This document shows, piece by piece, positions 10,284 through 20,792 of a stretch of DNA of 64,000 nucleotides. This stretch comes from Bromus sterilis (Eukaryota; Streptophyta; Magnoliopsida; Poales; Poaceae). The notes beneath the pieces were generated by a model. That model was not told the DNA's origin and made no database searches. It saw only the letters and a list, made by a program, of their open reading frames with translations. Each line of letters opens with the position of its first letter. The stretch's first letter is position 1. The DNA lies in the NCBI GenBank assembly GCA_950022295.1, contig OX465595.1:70764770-70828769 (forward strand), written 5' to 3'. The translations under genes were made by a program, and so were the position numbers.

Positions 10284-12236
10284 CGCGGACTCAGTTTTTT
10301 TGAGGAACAAAAAATCGGCGAGCGAACTGCATTGGTTTGCATTCGACGGGCAAGCGCACTGCATTATCGCCAAACAGAGTGCACGTGCTCTTCGCGGACC
10401 CGAATCGGCCAAGTGAACTGCATTCGCCGGGAAACCGCACCGCATCCGACGGGGCAAGCACACTGCATTAGCGGCGAACAAAAATGCACGTGTTTTTCGG
10501 GGACACGAAATCGGCGAAGCGAACTGCATCCATCAGGCGACCATAATGCAATGTCGAACGATGAGAACTGCACACGTTTTTTATGTTTTTATATGAAACG
10601 CGACAATTTGCTTCGTGATAAGTGAACCACGGGATAAACCGAAGCGAACTTCACAATTTTTTTGTCTTTTTTTTGTAATATATATTATCTAGTAAACTGT
10701 AAGTGAACCGCATTCGGCGAACTTCGTTCAAATGGGCAACTGTAGTGCATCAGTGGGGCAAACGAACTGCAAACGGGCAAGAATATTACACAATTTATTT
10801 AACTTTTTTATTAACAAGAGTGGACCGAAGAGATGAGGGTAAGTGAACAACAACACCATCGATAAGTGAACCACATTCGCACTTCAAATGAACATCACTC
10901 ACAACCCTCACAAAAAAACATCACTCACAAAAGCGAGCTGCACTAGATTTTCTTTAGTAATTACAAATAATTCATGCACTTTTGCTTCGAACACACTTAA
11001 AACAGTGAATTCCATTAGCAAATTTTGGAGTCTCCGGTGAGCCATAGCAAGGTCAGCAATCGCGCGGGGGTTGTGCAGGGGCTGCTTAGGGGCGGTTGCC
11101 GACTGTTCCAGCCATTGAGACGAGGCCCGGCGGACCATCCCCGACAAGGAGACCGCCGCAGCCGATGCAGTGCGCCTTGAAGATCGGATCTGGCGCCACA
11201 GGGGGTTGAGGGGGACTTCACCAGCCAGCGCAGCGGGCCACAACCGACGATGTAGCACGGCCTACCACCAACGACGAGGCTGCGTGGTCACCGGATCCAG
11301 CGGTGGTGGCTTCACCGAGGCCTGCAGGGCCTGGATCCACGGCGACCGAGGTGCAAGGATCACCACCGGGCGGCACAGCGTGGCAGCGGCGAAGGTGCAG
11401 AGCCCCACCGGACGCCCCGTGCAGGTTCATCACCGTGGGACCTCGCCACCGCGCTCGGAGGTGGCCCGTCGCACGTGACCGCGGCCGGACGAATTCGGTG
11501 ACGGCGGATCTGGCGACCACACCGGGCTCTTGCTTTGGGGGCTATGGTCCGGGGGGGGTCTGGCTGGGTTGTGGGCCGGAGGCAGTAGCGCGTTGGGTGA
11601 GGGGTGGCTGGCGGCGGCGGATGTAGAAGGTGATGTGGGAGGTGAGGAAGAAGGTGGGCGACTAGCGATCCGGTTGGTGGCACTACTGGGCGACTACCGT
11701 GCGGGGGTTAACGGCCCACCGCTTTGTCGTCTGCCGACAGACGGCAACGGCACCTATGCCGTCCGTCGATAGAGGGCAAAGCGGTGGGCCGTTAGCCAGG
11801 CCGCGTGCCTCGCTTGGGTGGGCCCCAGCTGGAGGTTTGCCGTCTGTCAACGGACGGCGTAGGTTTCGTTGCCGTCTGCCTGCGTCCACGCAGACGACAA
11901 ACATGTGGTTTGCCGTATGTCTACGTGTTACCGTCTGTACTTAGGGCAGCGGACGGCATACCGCTGCTTTGCCGTCCGCCCCGACGAAATGCAGACGGCA
12001 AAGCCACTGGCCCATGGCAAACTGGTGAATTCCAGTAGTGTTAGGGACGCGGGGGAGTTTTTCCTTTTTTTTGTTGACGAGAGGTGTGGGGTGGGTGGTT
12101 GGTGAGGTTTTTTATGCGGTCCGGTTCTATGCGCTGGGTTAGTTTTCGATGGTTTGGCTCACGACCGAGTGTTAGTAGAATAAGAGGTGTTATTAGAATA
12201 AGACTCTTAAGGGGTGTTGCTAGGATAGACCCACCC
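10284..12236. mobile_element. (TA)n-flanked unclassified element Z, 3' part only
   Basis: This is the right-hand part of a family repeated three more times to its right. It has the CTGCA-rich zone (GCGAACTGCAT, GCGCACTGCAT and relatives, 10320-10950), a GC-rich block (11040-11680) and the family's 3' terminus near 12185-12236 (AGAATAAG, CTTAAGGGGTGTTG, then GACCCACCC and TA repeats). The left part, which in other copies holds a palindromic terminus and four ~169-bp repeats, is missing. The break coincides with the LINE A-tail and corresponds to the CGCGGAACTC position of the other copies. No coding frame is supported in it. The superfamily is unknown. Confidence 0.6.
11681..12040. mobile_element. 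Small non-autonomous CACTA-like element
   Basis: The 360-bp segment starts CACTACTGG and ends CCAGTAGTG, a perfect 9-bp terminal inverted repeat with the CACTA signature of En/Spm transposons. Inside are subterminal repeats of GCCGTCTGC / GACGGCA type on both strands, and an inverted pair around GCGGTGGGCCGTTA (about 11706-11725 and 11779-11798). No transposase is encoded, so it would depend on a CACTA helper. I could not find a matching 3-bp target duplication (TGG before, TTA after), so one end may have changed after insertion. Confidence 0.72.
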
Positions 12237-12250
12237 TATATATATATACA
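12237..12250. repeat. (TA)n spacer between elements Z and A
   Basis: A short TA run sits exactly between the 3' end of Z (GACCCACCC) and the 5' end of A (GCCGGTCTATTCTG). The same arrangement separates A from B. Confidence 0.8.
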
Positions 12251-12388
12251 GCCGGTCTATTCTGACATCCTTGTCAGAATAACTATTCTGACAACATTCG
12301 GAACTACATCATATCGCAAAGAGAACTGCACTGCTGTATTCGAAGCACTGCAGCTCGTGTAAAAACGAACCGCATGCAGTATTTTTGC

Positions 12389-13015
12389 GATAACTTTTTA
12401 ATCGTTCGTCGGAATTGAACGTTTGATACACCGTTGGATTCGTATGGAAAATGAGCATCTTCCGTATGTTGAACACTTCTAATTCCTCACGGATTAAGAG
12501 CAGTTTCGAAAATGGTGCGGAGACATACTTTTGCAGCGGGCGTATTTTCGCGATTTCTCTTAAACCGTTCATCGGAATGATGCAAATGATAAACCGTTGG
12601 AAATATATAAATCAGGCTCTCCATCCATATGTAGAACACTTTGTTTAATTCGCTACGGACTTGAGAGAAATCTAGCCGCAAAAAAGCGCGCACATTCTGT
12701 TTTTCTCCGGCAGACTTGTAGATAGTAGAACTTTTTAACCGCCTGTCCGATCGATGCGTATGATACACCGTTGTCGCCTGGAGTAGTATATTAATCCATA
12801 TGTTGAACACTTTTTCATATTCCACACGGTTTTGAAGTAATTTGAAAAACGGTGTTGCTGCTCTCTTTTGGACAGCGGGAGTTTTTGCTTAAATTCCTTT
12901 GATTTGTTCGTCCGATTGATGCAATAGATAAAGAATTGGATAGCTATCGTCGAGGCGCTCCATTTGTATGTAAAACACATCCTCTAATTCCTTACAGTCA
13001 AAAGTTGTGTCGATT
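12389..13015. repeat. Four ~169-bp diverged direct repeats in element A
   Basis: Each unit contains a TTTTTAACCGTT-like start, then GTCGGAATGATGC-like and GATACACCGTTGGA-like motifs, then ATGTTGAACACTT. Starts are near 12389, 12560, 12730 and 12895, so the spacing is 165-171 bp. The same four-unit block recurs in elements B and C at the same relative place. Confidence 0.6.
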
Positions 13016-13749
13016 TTAGTAAATCACGGAACTCCGTTCTTCGCGGACCCGGAATCGACTACGTGAACTGCATTCGCCGGGGCAACCGAACCGCATTCGA
13101 CAGGCGAGCGCACTGCATTATCGCCAGACAGAACGCACGCGTTTTTCGCGGAACAAAAAATAGGCGAGTGAATTGCATCCGCGGGGCACCCGATTGCATT
13201 TGTCAACAAAAAGAACTGCACGTTTACTTTTCACATGGCACAAACAGAAATCGGCCAAGTGAGTGAACCATATCCGACTGTTAAGCGCACTGCATTTCGG
13301 CTTCACAACCGAGCTTCATATTTTTTTTATTTTTCTCGTAATTCACATATACGGTAAATATTATCCCATAATTTGCAACGGAACACCAAGCGCACTTCAA
13401 CTTTTTTCAGTGTATTGCATCAAAACACCAAGCGCACTGCAATGTTATTAACATTTTTTTGATGAAACTTTTTGGAGACGTATTTGTATCACATGGCGAA
13501 CTGCATTAATTTCTATTTTTCATTTTTCTGCTGTTTTTTGAAGCGCATCAGAACTGCATGCAAACATATCAAAATTAACTGCATTATTTTTTCTTAACAT
13601 TCTCTTCCCCACGATAATTAAAACGAGCTGCATTTGCAATTTACACAATAGCAAAGTGCACTGCTTATGGATTCAAGTTGTAGGATTCAACAATCCCACA
13701 ATGTGGACTGCTCCAATGAACTCCAAAACGAACAGAACTCCAAAACAAA

Positions 13750-14440
13750 GAGAACAAATTGTAGATGGGGGCCAGGGAAGATGACGAAGGGGAGGCAGGC
13801 ACAAGGAAGAAACCCCCACAAATCCGGGCGTGGTGTGGCAGCACAGCCGCGGTGATCATCGGGCGAGTCGAGTGGATCAATCTTGAGGGAACACAACAGG
13901 GGAGAAAGCATCATCGCGGGGGGGGGGGGGGGTCTCCTCGTTCGTGTTGCTGAACCGCGTTGGGGGGATTCCGCGGCGCCGGCCTGTGGGTGCAGACGGC
14001 GACTAGAAGTGCCACGGACTTGGGATCGCCACCAGATGGCTCGGAGCCAGTGGCTGGAGTCCATGGGGGCATGGCGCGTCGCGTTCTGGTCTGTCGCCGG
14101 AGGAGGGAGACCCGCTGTGGAGGAAGTGGCGGACGACGCGCTATGAAGGAAGTGGCGGCCGTCGCACGGCGGTGGACGGGCGGCCTGCGCGCGTCGGGTC
14201 TAAGGGCCGGCGAGGTGGGGCCGTGGAGGCCGGCGCGCGGAGGGGGCCGGCGGTGGGCGGCGCATGGTCACGTGGGGAGGTGGGAGGGGGCGCTGCCGAC
14301 GTGGGGAGGGGGCACCGCCGATGTGGGGGGCGGGGGTGTTTGGCGCCGCCGGCGTGGGGGATTGGGAGGGGCCGTCCATGGGAGGGGATGGAGGCGTAGG
14401 GCAGAAAGCGGGGGGAGTGGGGGTAGGTAGCACACTTTTT
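13750..14440. other. GC-rich block of element A
   Basis: The block contains many open frames on both strands only because it is GC-rich; products are Gly/Arg/Pro-rich without a domain. It lies just before the element's 3' terminus. Elements Z and B carry GC-rich blocks at the same place but with different sequence, which suggests acquired rather than family-specific DNA. A run of 13 or more G sits at 13919-13932. Confidence 0.4.
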
Positions 14441-14596
14441 TTATATAGCGTGGGCGGGCGCCGAAGCGGTAGAAGGTGGTTCGCTGTTCACCGGGGCGCT
14501 CCGCGCTGGAAACTTAGTTAGAGGAGGTGTTGTCAGAATAAGGCTAGGTGTTGTTAGAATAAGGTCTTAAGGGGTGTTGTTAGAATAGACCCACCC

Positions 14597-14608
14597 TATA
14601 TATATATT
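14597..14608. repeat. (TA)n spacer between elements A and B
   Basis: A short TA run lies between the GACCCACCC end of A and the GCCGGTATATTCTG start of B. Confidence 0.78.
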
Positions 14609-14615
14609 GCCGGTA

Positions 14616-14639
14616 TATTCTGCTAATATTAGCAGAATA
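14616..14639. repeat. Perfect 24-bp palindrome at 5' end of element B
   Basis: The half-site TATTCTGCTAAT is followed immediately by its exact reverse complement. Elements A and C have degraded versions at the same place. It could fold into a cruciform or be the binding site of a transposition protein. Confidence 0.85.
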
Positions 14640-14750
14640 ACTATTCTGATAACACTTCAGAACTGCATCGTATCGCAAAAGGAACCACACTACTGACTCC
14701 CGAGAACTGCAGCTCGAGTAAAAACAAACCGCATGCAGTATTTTTGCCTT

Positions 14751-15400
14751 AACTTTTTAACTGTTGATTGGAATGGAGCGTATTATACAACGTTGGATTC
14801 GTATGGAAAAGGATCATCTTTCGTATGTTGAACGCTTCTCCCGATTCTTCATGGATTAAGAGAAGTTTCGAAAACATGCGGAGACCCACTGTCACAGCGG
14901 GCGCTTTTTCGCGATTGTTCTTAAACCCTTCGTAGGAATGATGCAAATGATATACCGTTGGAAAGATATCGATCAGGCGCTCCATCCATATGTAGAACAC
15001 TTTGTCTAATTCGCTACGGATTTGAGAGAAATTTAGTCGCAAAAAATGCACACACTTTGTTTTTCGTCGCCGGATCTTGTAGAGATTCAAACTTTTTAAC
15101 TGCTTGTCCGATCGATGCATATGATACACCGTCGGATTCGTATGGAGTAGGAGAATAATCCATATGTTAAACACTTTTCCAAATTCCTCACGGCTTTAAA
15201 GTAGTTTAAAAAACGGTGTGGATGTCCACATTTGGGGCAGCGGGAGTTTTTGCTTAATTTTTTAATTCGCTTATCCGATTGATTCAATTGATACACTGTT
15301 GGATAGATATCGTCGAGGAGCTCCATTTTCATGTAGAACACACTTTCTAATTCCTTACGGTTTAAAAGTTGTGTCGATTCTACTAAAAACGCGGAACTCC
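14751..15400. repeat. Four ~169-bp diverged direct repeats in element B
   Basis: Units start near 14751, 14921, 15090 and 15258 (spacing 168-170 bp) and share the motif order seen in element A. They are non-coding. Confidence 0.6.
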
Positions 15401-17570
15401 GTTCTTTGCCGACCCGAAATCGACCAAGCGAACTGCATTGGCCGGGCGGCCGCACCGCATCCGACGGTCAAGCACACTGTTTTAGCGGCGAACATAAATG
15501 AACATGTTTTTCGCGGAACCAGAATCGGCCAAGTCAGTGAACCGCATCCGACTGTTAAGCGCACTGCATTTTCGGCTTCACAATTGAGCTTCATCTTTTT
15601 CTTCCTTCTCTCGTAATTCACATATACGATAAATATTATCCCGTAGTTTGCATCGGAACAGCAAGCGCACTGCAACTTTATTCAGTGAATTGCATCAAAA
15701 CACCAAGCGCACTGCAATGTTAATAACATTTTTTTGATGAAACTTTTTGGAGACGTATTTGTATCACATGCGAATCCGAAACCGGCAAAGTGAACTCCAT
15801 TCATCAGGCTTCGGCTGCATTTATCGACATAAGAAAACTGCACATGTTTTTTACGATTCACTTCTGAAAACTTTGTAGTTCGCTTCGAAGAAGTGAATCG
15901 CGGACACAAACGAAGTGAACTGTATGAAAAAAAAATTCGCAACATATTTTTACACAAAATAAACTACTAGTGAACCGCATCCCATAAAATTCATTAGACG
16001 GGCAACCACACTGCATCAAACCGGCAAGTGAGCTGCACGATTTCTACTTATCTTTTCAAACTTTTATTATGAAGTAGAGTAAACGAACCACAATATTGCC
16101 GGAAAGTAAACTGCATTACTTTTTTGTGGTCGTTCTTCACACATTATGTACAAGTGAACAACATTACTCACGGATCTACATCACAAAAACTTCAACCAAA
16201 CTGTACAATTACACACGCTTCACTTCAATGAACAAAACACAAAATTCACCACATGGGAAGAGTGGCATGGGTGTTCCGTCCAGCCACTGTTTAGCTAGGC
16301 ATTTTCACATGTACTTTTTTCTCTTTGTTTGCTTCTTCCCCTCTGTCCTGCACGCCACACATGATGAATTGCAGCTTGCGCAAAGTAGACGGAACCTGGC
16401 ATGAAAAAATGGATAGCAACAAAACGTACACCCAGTTTGAATTGCACACACGCGGCTGTGCACTACAAATATAAAAATGCAAAATAATATGAGAACCACA
16501 GTGCACGGAGAAGCGAACTGAACACTTCATTGTGGCCGTCATAGCACAGCCCATACAGGGTGAACCATCGAGGTGGATATGATACTGTGTGCCTTCTTTG
16601 CTGTGCTTGACGCATTGTCGGCCAGCTCTAGGACCTATACAAGCTAAACAAAAATAAAGTCAAGGCTGTGGACAGAGAGGAGATGGTTTATTGAGAAGGG
16701 TAAATGAACTGCATGCATGGCCGGCGGATTGCACATAGATGCGTTCCAGATTTTGGGAAGGGACGACGAGTCCATCGGTGTAGGATGAGCAGCGGTCGTG
16801 GATGCCATGGAAGGCGGAGACTACGCACCTGATCTGCGTCTGGCGTGGATACTGGAGGAGGTGGGAGAGCACGCCCGTATCTACGTCGATCTGGTCGTGG
16901 ACAGAGAGGAGGGTTGGGCGTGGATCCCCCATCGAGCAGCCGCGGGAAGACGTCGATGTGGCGGATCCTGCAGTCCTTGACCCGGTGGTTCGCAGGGAGC
17001 CGGTCTTGCGTGAATCCAGCCACCGTCGATCCGGCAGTTGCCGGGATGCCGGCCAAGCGCGGATGCAGCCGCCCTCGTCCCGGTAGTTGGCAAGGACCTC
17101 GACCACATGTGGATCCAGCCGCGCCTCAACCCGGTTGTTGGCTGGGACGCCGGCAACAAACGGATATGAAGCCATGCGGAATGATGACGACGGGCATGTA
17201 CCCGATCCTTGCCGCCCGGCGTGGGGCAGTGCAGATCTGACGGATCGTGGACGTGGGAGCACGGCGATGTGAGGGGAGAAGGTGCGCGGCCGTCGCGGGG
17301 GCGGGGAGGCAGGGGGATGTGCGCCGCCGGGGCGCGGGGCGACGGGGAGGAGCGCAGCGGGGGCAAGTGGAGGGGAGGTGCGCCGTCGTGTGAGGTGTGG
17401 CCGGGGGTTAGAGGCGTGCGTGGGTTGGCTGGGGAGAGGATAAGGTAGGGGTGGGTTTTATTTGATGGGTTGCCGGTTCGGGCGCTCCGCGCTAAAAAGG
17501 TTAGTTTGGAGGGTGTTAGAAAAATAAGAAAACTGTTGTTAGAATAAGGTCTTAAGGGTGTATATATATA

Positions 17571-17940
17571 TTCGTCATTCTGGATGAGGAATAGTTATTC
17601 TTCACCCACTCTGATTTGATATTAATACACCGTAATCTTACATTTCGTAAATTTGATCTTATTTCATACGTAAAAAGAGAACGTAAACAAATATAATCAC
17701 CATAAAATATATTTTATGTTACGTAAAATTACAAACGTAAAAAATAATGGGGTAAAATATACATAAAATGTAATTTTTTTTATCTTATGAGCTATATTTT
17801 TGTTTTTTATGTCAAAATTTATGTAGTGAATCTATATTAATGTAAATATTTGTATTACAAATGTAATTCTTTTATGAAAGGTTCATAAAATTACCTCGGG
17901 TGAAGAATAAATTATTCTGTACCCTGGGTGATGAATAGCT
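17571..17940. mobile_element. AT-rich MITE with ~40-bp imperfect inverted ends
   Basis: About 370 bp lie between TA runs. The left end has TATTCGTCATTCTGGATGAG then TTATTCTTCACCC; the right end has GGGTGAAGAATAAATTATTC then CTGGGTGATGAATAG, which is the reverse complement with a few mismatches and a small indel. The interior is AT-rich, with many ACGTAAA and TTTACG motifs, and encodes nothing. It lies in the TA tract between elements B and C. The family is unassigned. Confidence 0.65.
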
Positions 17941-18088
17941 TCACTATATATATATATATTCTGATAATATTAGAAGAATAACTATTCTGCTAACACTTTT
18001 GCACTGCATCGTATTGCTAAAAGAACTGCACTGCTGACATAAAGCACTGCAGCTCGGGTAAAAACGAACCACATCACCGTTTTCTCTC

Positions 18089-18740
18089 TGACTTTTTATC
18101 CGTTTATCGAAATTGAGAGTATGCTACACCGTTGATTCGTATGGAAATGGATCATCTTTTGTATGTTGAACACTTCCCCCGATTCTACACGGATTAAGAG
18201 AAGTTTTAAAAATGGTGTGGCGGCCCACTTTCAATGCGAGTTTTTTTGCGGTTTCTCTTAAAACGTTCGTCGAAACGATGTTTATGATACACCGTTGGAA
18301 AGATATCGATTAGACGCTTCGTACATATGTAGAACACTTTATCAAATTCCTCATGGTTTGAGAGGAATTTCAAATTGAAAAAAACCCCCGCACAAACTCT
18401 GTTTTTTCCGACGGATCTTGTAGAGATTCCATTTTTAACCGTTTGTCGGAACGATATGTATGATACACCGTTGGATTCGTATGGAGTAGGAGCATCTCGG
18501 ATATGCTGAACACTTTTCGAGATTCTTCATGGTTTGAAGGAATTTTGAAAACAGTGTGCTGCCCTCTTGTGGACAGCGGACGTTTTTTGCATAATTTTTT
18601 TGATTCGCTCGTCCGATCGATGCGATTAATACACAGTTGGGTAGCCATCGTCGAGGCGCTCCATTTTTATGTACAACACATCCTCTAATTCTTTATGGTT
18701 TAAGAGCAACGTCGATTTTAGTAAATCGCGGAACTCTGTT
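18089..18740. repeat. Four ~169-bp diverged direct repeats in element C
   Basis: Units near 18089, 18258, 18429 and 18592 (spacing 163-171 bp) match the blocks in elements A and B in motif content and order. Confidence 0.58.
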
Positions 18741-19127
18741 TTTTCGCGTATCCGGATTCGATGAAGTGAACTGCATTGGCCGGGCAACCGCACCGCATCC
18801 GAAGTGCAAGCGCACTGCATTATCGCCAAACAGAACACACGTGTTTTTCGCGGAACCGAAATCAGCGAAGTGCACTACATCTGCCTGGCAACCGCACTGC
18901 ATTTATCAACGGAGAGCACCGCACGCTTGTTTTAATTTATTTATAAGAACTTCGCAGTTCGCTTCGGAGAAAGTGAAGCACAGGCACAAACAAAATGAAC
19001 TACACGTTTCTTTACATGAAAAGTGATCTCTATGCAAATTCCTCCCACACGAAGAAGTGCATCCTCTATCAAAAACAAACTACGCGTGTTGATGAAATGA
19101 GCTGCATTTTTTCCAACATCAGGACCA

Positions 19128-20759
19128 TGATGGGATCGCAACATGAAAAACAAAATTTTTCCTACAGATTGCAACAAAACTGCCCAGATCATATCTTGGG
19201 GATGACTTGTGACGGTTTGGGAAGGACTCACCCTCGAAGACTAAAAGTGTTCAACGAGAACAATTCTCGTGGGTGATGTAGACGTTCACTTGCCGATCTC
19301 AAGATTGTGATGAAGAACGTTGCAAGAGGAAACTCTTCCGTAGTCGGTCACACGTACAGCTTGATGACGACCTCCGTCCCTTGCTCCAGTTGGGCAGCAG
19401 AAGTAGTGGATCCTCGAAAACTCCAAAAACACTACGGCATGGTGGTGGTGGTGGAGAGAAAAACTCAGCAGGGCTTCGCCTAAGCACGTGCTCGAGTAGA
19501 GGACAAGCAAGGAGAGGAAGATGTCAACCAAAGGACATGTAATAAGGAGAGGGAATGAGCTAGATGAGAGGAGGTCTCCACCTCCTCCTTTTACAGGAGA
19601 GGGGGCAACCCCCAAGTGATGAATGGCGCCCCCATTACTCCCCTCTTCATGGGAGAGGTAACTCCCTCTTAAACTCATTTAATACCTCCTCTTAATTTGG
19701 TAGAAAACTTCCACTCATAAATCCCAAGAGTTTATCTCCCATAAATGAATAAAACATTTTTAATTATTTTATTTGAAATTTAATAATTGTTAATTCTTGT
19801 AATCAACAAACATTAACATTGAACCCCCTGAACTATTCAGATATCCTGCAACAATTTCAATGCTGTCCAATATTTTCTCGGTGTTCCGTATCCATTCAAA
19901 AAGCATCAACAAACCTTAAGTGTGTCACCCTACGGTTCTTGAACAAGATAGACATGACTGAGACATTTCTCCGATCAATAATCAACAGCGGGATCTGGAG
20001 ATCCATAATGACTCCCATCTATTCAACGATGAACTAGTGAACGCGCGAACCTTCAACATCGTAACCAATTCCTTTTGTCTTGCGATATTTTACTTGTCCG
20101 AGATCCGATCATCGGTATCAACCATACCTTAGTTCGATATCGTTACCAACAAGTACTCTTTTCTCGTTTCGTGATATAACATCCTCGTGAGCCTGTCACG
20201 TGCTTGCAAGCGATGTCGATGCGATATCACCAAGTGGGCCCGGAGTATATCTCTCCGTCATCAGGATGGACAAATACCACTCTTGATCCCCGAGCCTCAA
20301 CTAACACTTTCCGAGTACCCAACTACACCTTTATAGTCACCCTGTCACGGTGTGATGTTTGATGGAATCAAAGTACTCTTCCGGTGTTACTGATTTACGT
20401 GATCTCATGGTCTAAGGATTAGAGTTACTTCGTATGAGTTTGATATAACAATGTAAACTTGATGACATGATCATATTGTTATACCTATTGTGGGTGTATG
20501 TTCGTCACATCATTCTTCTAATGATACGACCTTATTATTAACAACATCCAATGTTCATGATCAGGAAACCTTGATCATCCGTTAATCAACAAGCTAGTAT
20601 ATTGAGAGGCATAACTAGGAACCTATACCTTGTTTATTAAACACACATGTATTAACTTTTCCTATTAATACATTTATAGCATGAGAAATAATCATCTATT
20701 ATCAATAATGAATAAGATAATAACCATTTTATTATTGCCTCTCGGGCATATTCCCTTCA
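19128..20759 (-). repeat. 3' LTR of the Copia element (1,632 bp)
   Basis: In minus orientation it starts TGAAGGGAATATGCCC and ends CGATCCCATCA, keeping TG...CA ends. Its length is close to the ~1.8 kb usual for BARE/Angela LTRs. The polypurine tract lies immediately outside, at 20760-20771. No 5' partner LTR is present in the window. Confidence 0.75.
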
Positions 20760-20792
20760 GTCTCCCACTGGCACTAGAGTCAATAATCTAGA

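Larger units (their letters stand above)
12251..14596. mobile_element. (TA)n-flanked unclassified element A, complete
   Basis: This is the best-bounded copy, 2,346 bp between two TA runs. The 5' end GGTCTATTCTGACA (12254-12267) pairs with the 3' end TGTTAGAATAGACC (14578-14591) as a 13/14 inverted repeat. Next to the 5' end is an imperfect palindrome (ATTCTGACA ... TGTCAGAAT). Then come four diverged direct repeats of about 169 bp (starting about 12389, 12560, 12730 and 12895), a CTGCA-rich zone (13060-13690) and a GC-rich block (13750-14440). No transposase or replication protein is recognisable, so it is non-autonomous. It could be a microsatellite-targeting MITE or micron-like element, a Helitron relative or a TIR transposon; I cannot decide. 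Confidence 0.62.
14609..17560. mobile_element. (TA)n-flanked unclassified element B
   Basis: B has the same layout as A over 2,952 bp. The 5' end carries a perfect 24-bp palindrome (14616-14639, half-site TATTCTGCTAAT). Four ~169-bp repeats start near 14751, 14921, 15090 and 15258. The CTGCA-rich zone runs from about 15420 to 16500 and a GC-rich block from 16690 to 17440. The 3' terminus has GGGCGCTCCGCGCT, TTAGAATAAGG and CTTAAGG, then runs directly into TA repeats without the GACCCACCC seen in A. It encodes no recognisable protein. All frames in the GC-rich block are low-complexity. Confidence 0.6.

Noticed and set aside
11040..17450. Many GC-rich ORFs on both strands (for example 16660-17262 and 13960-14430) as host genes
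   Set aside because: They are low-complexity, mutually overlapping and inside GC-rich blocks of repeated elements; no motif is recognisable.
10320..19100. CTGCA-rich stretches considered as a satellite array
   Set aside because: Motif spacing is irregular and the stretches sit at a fixed place inside bounded elements rather than in a uniform tandem array.
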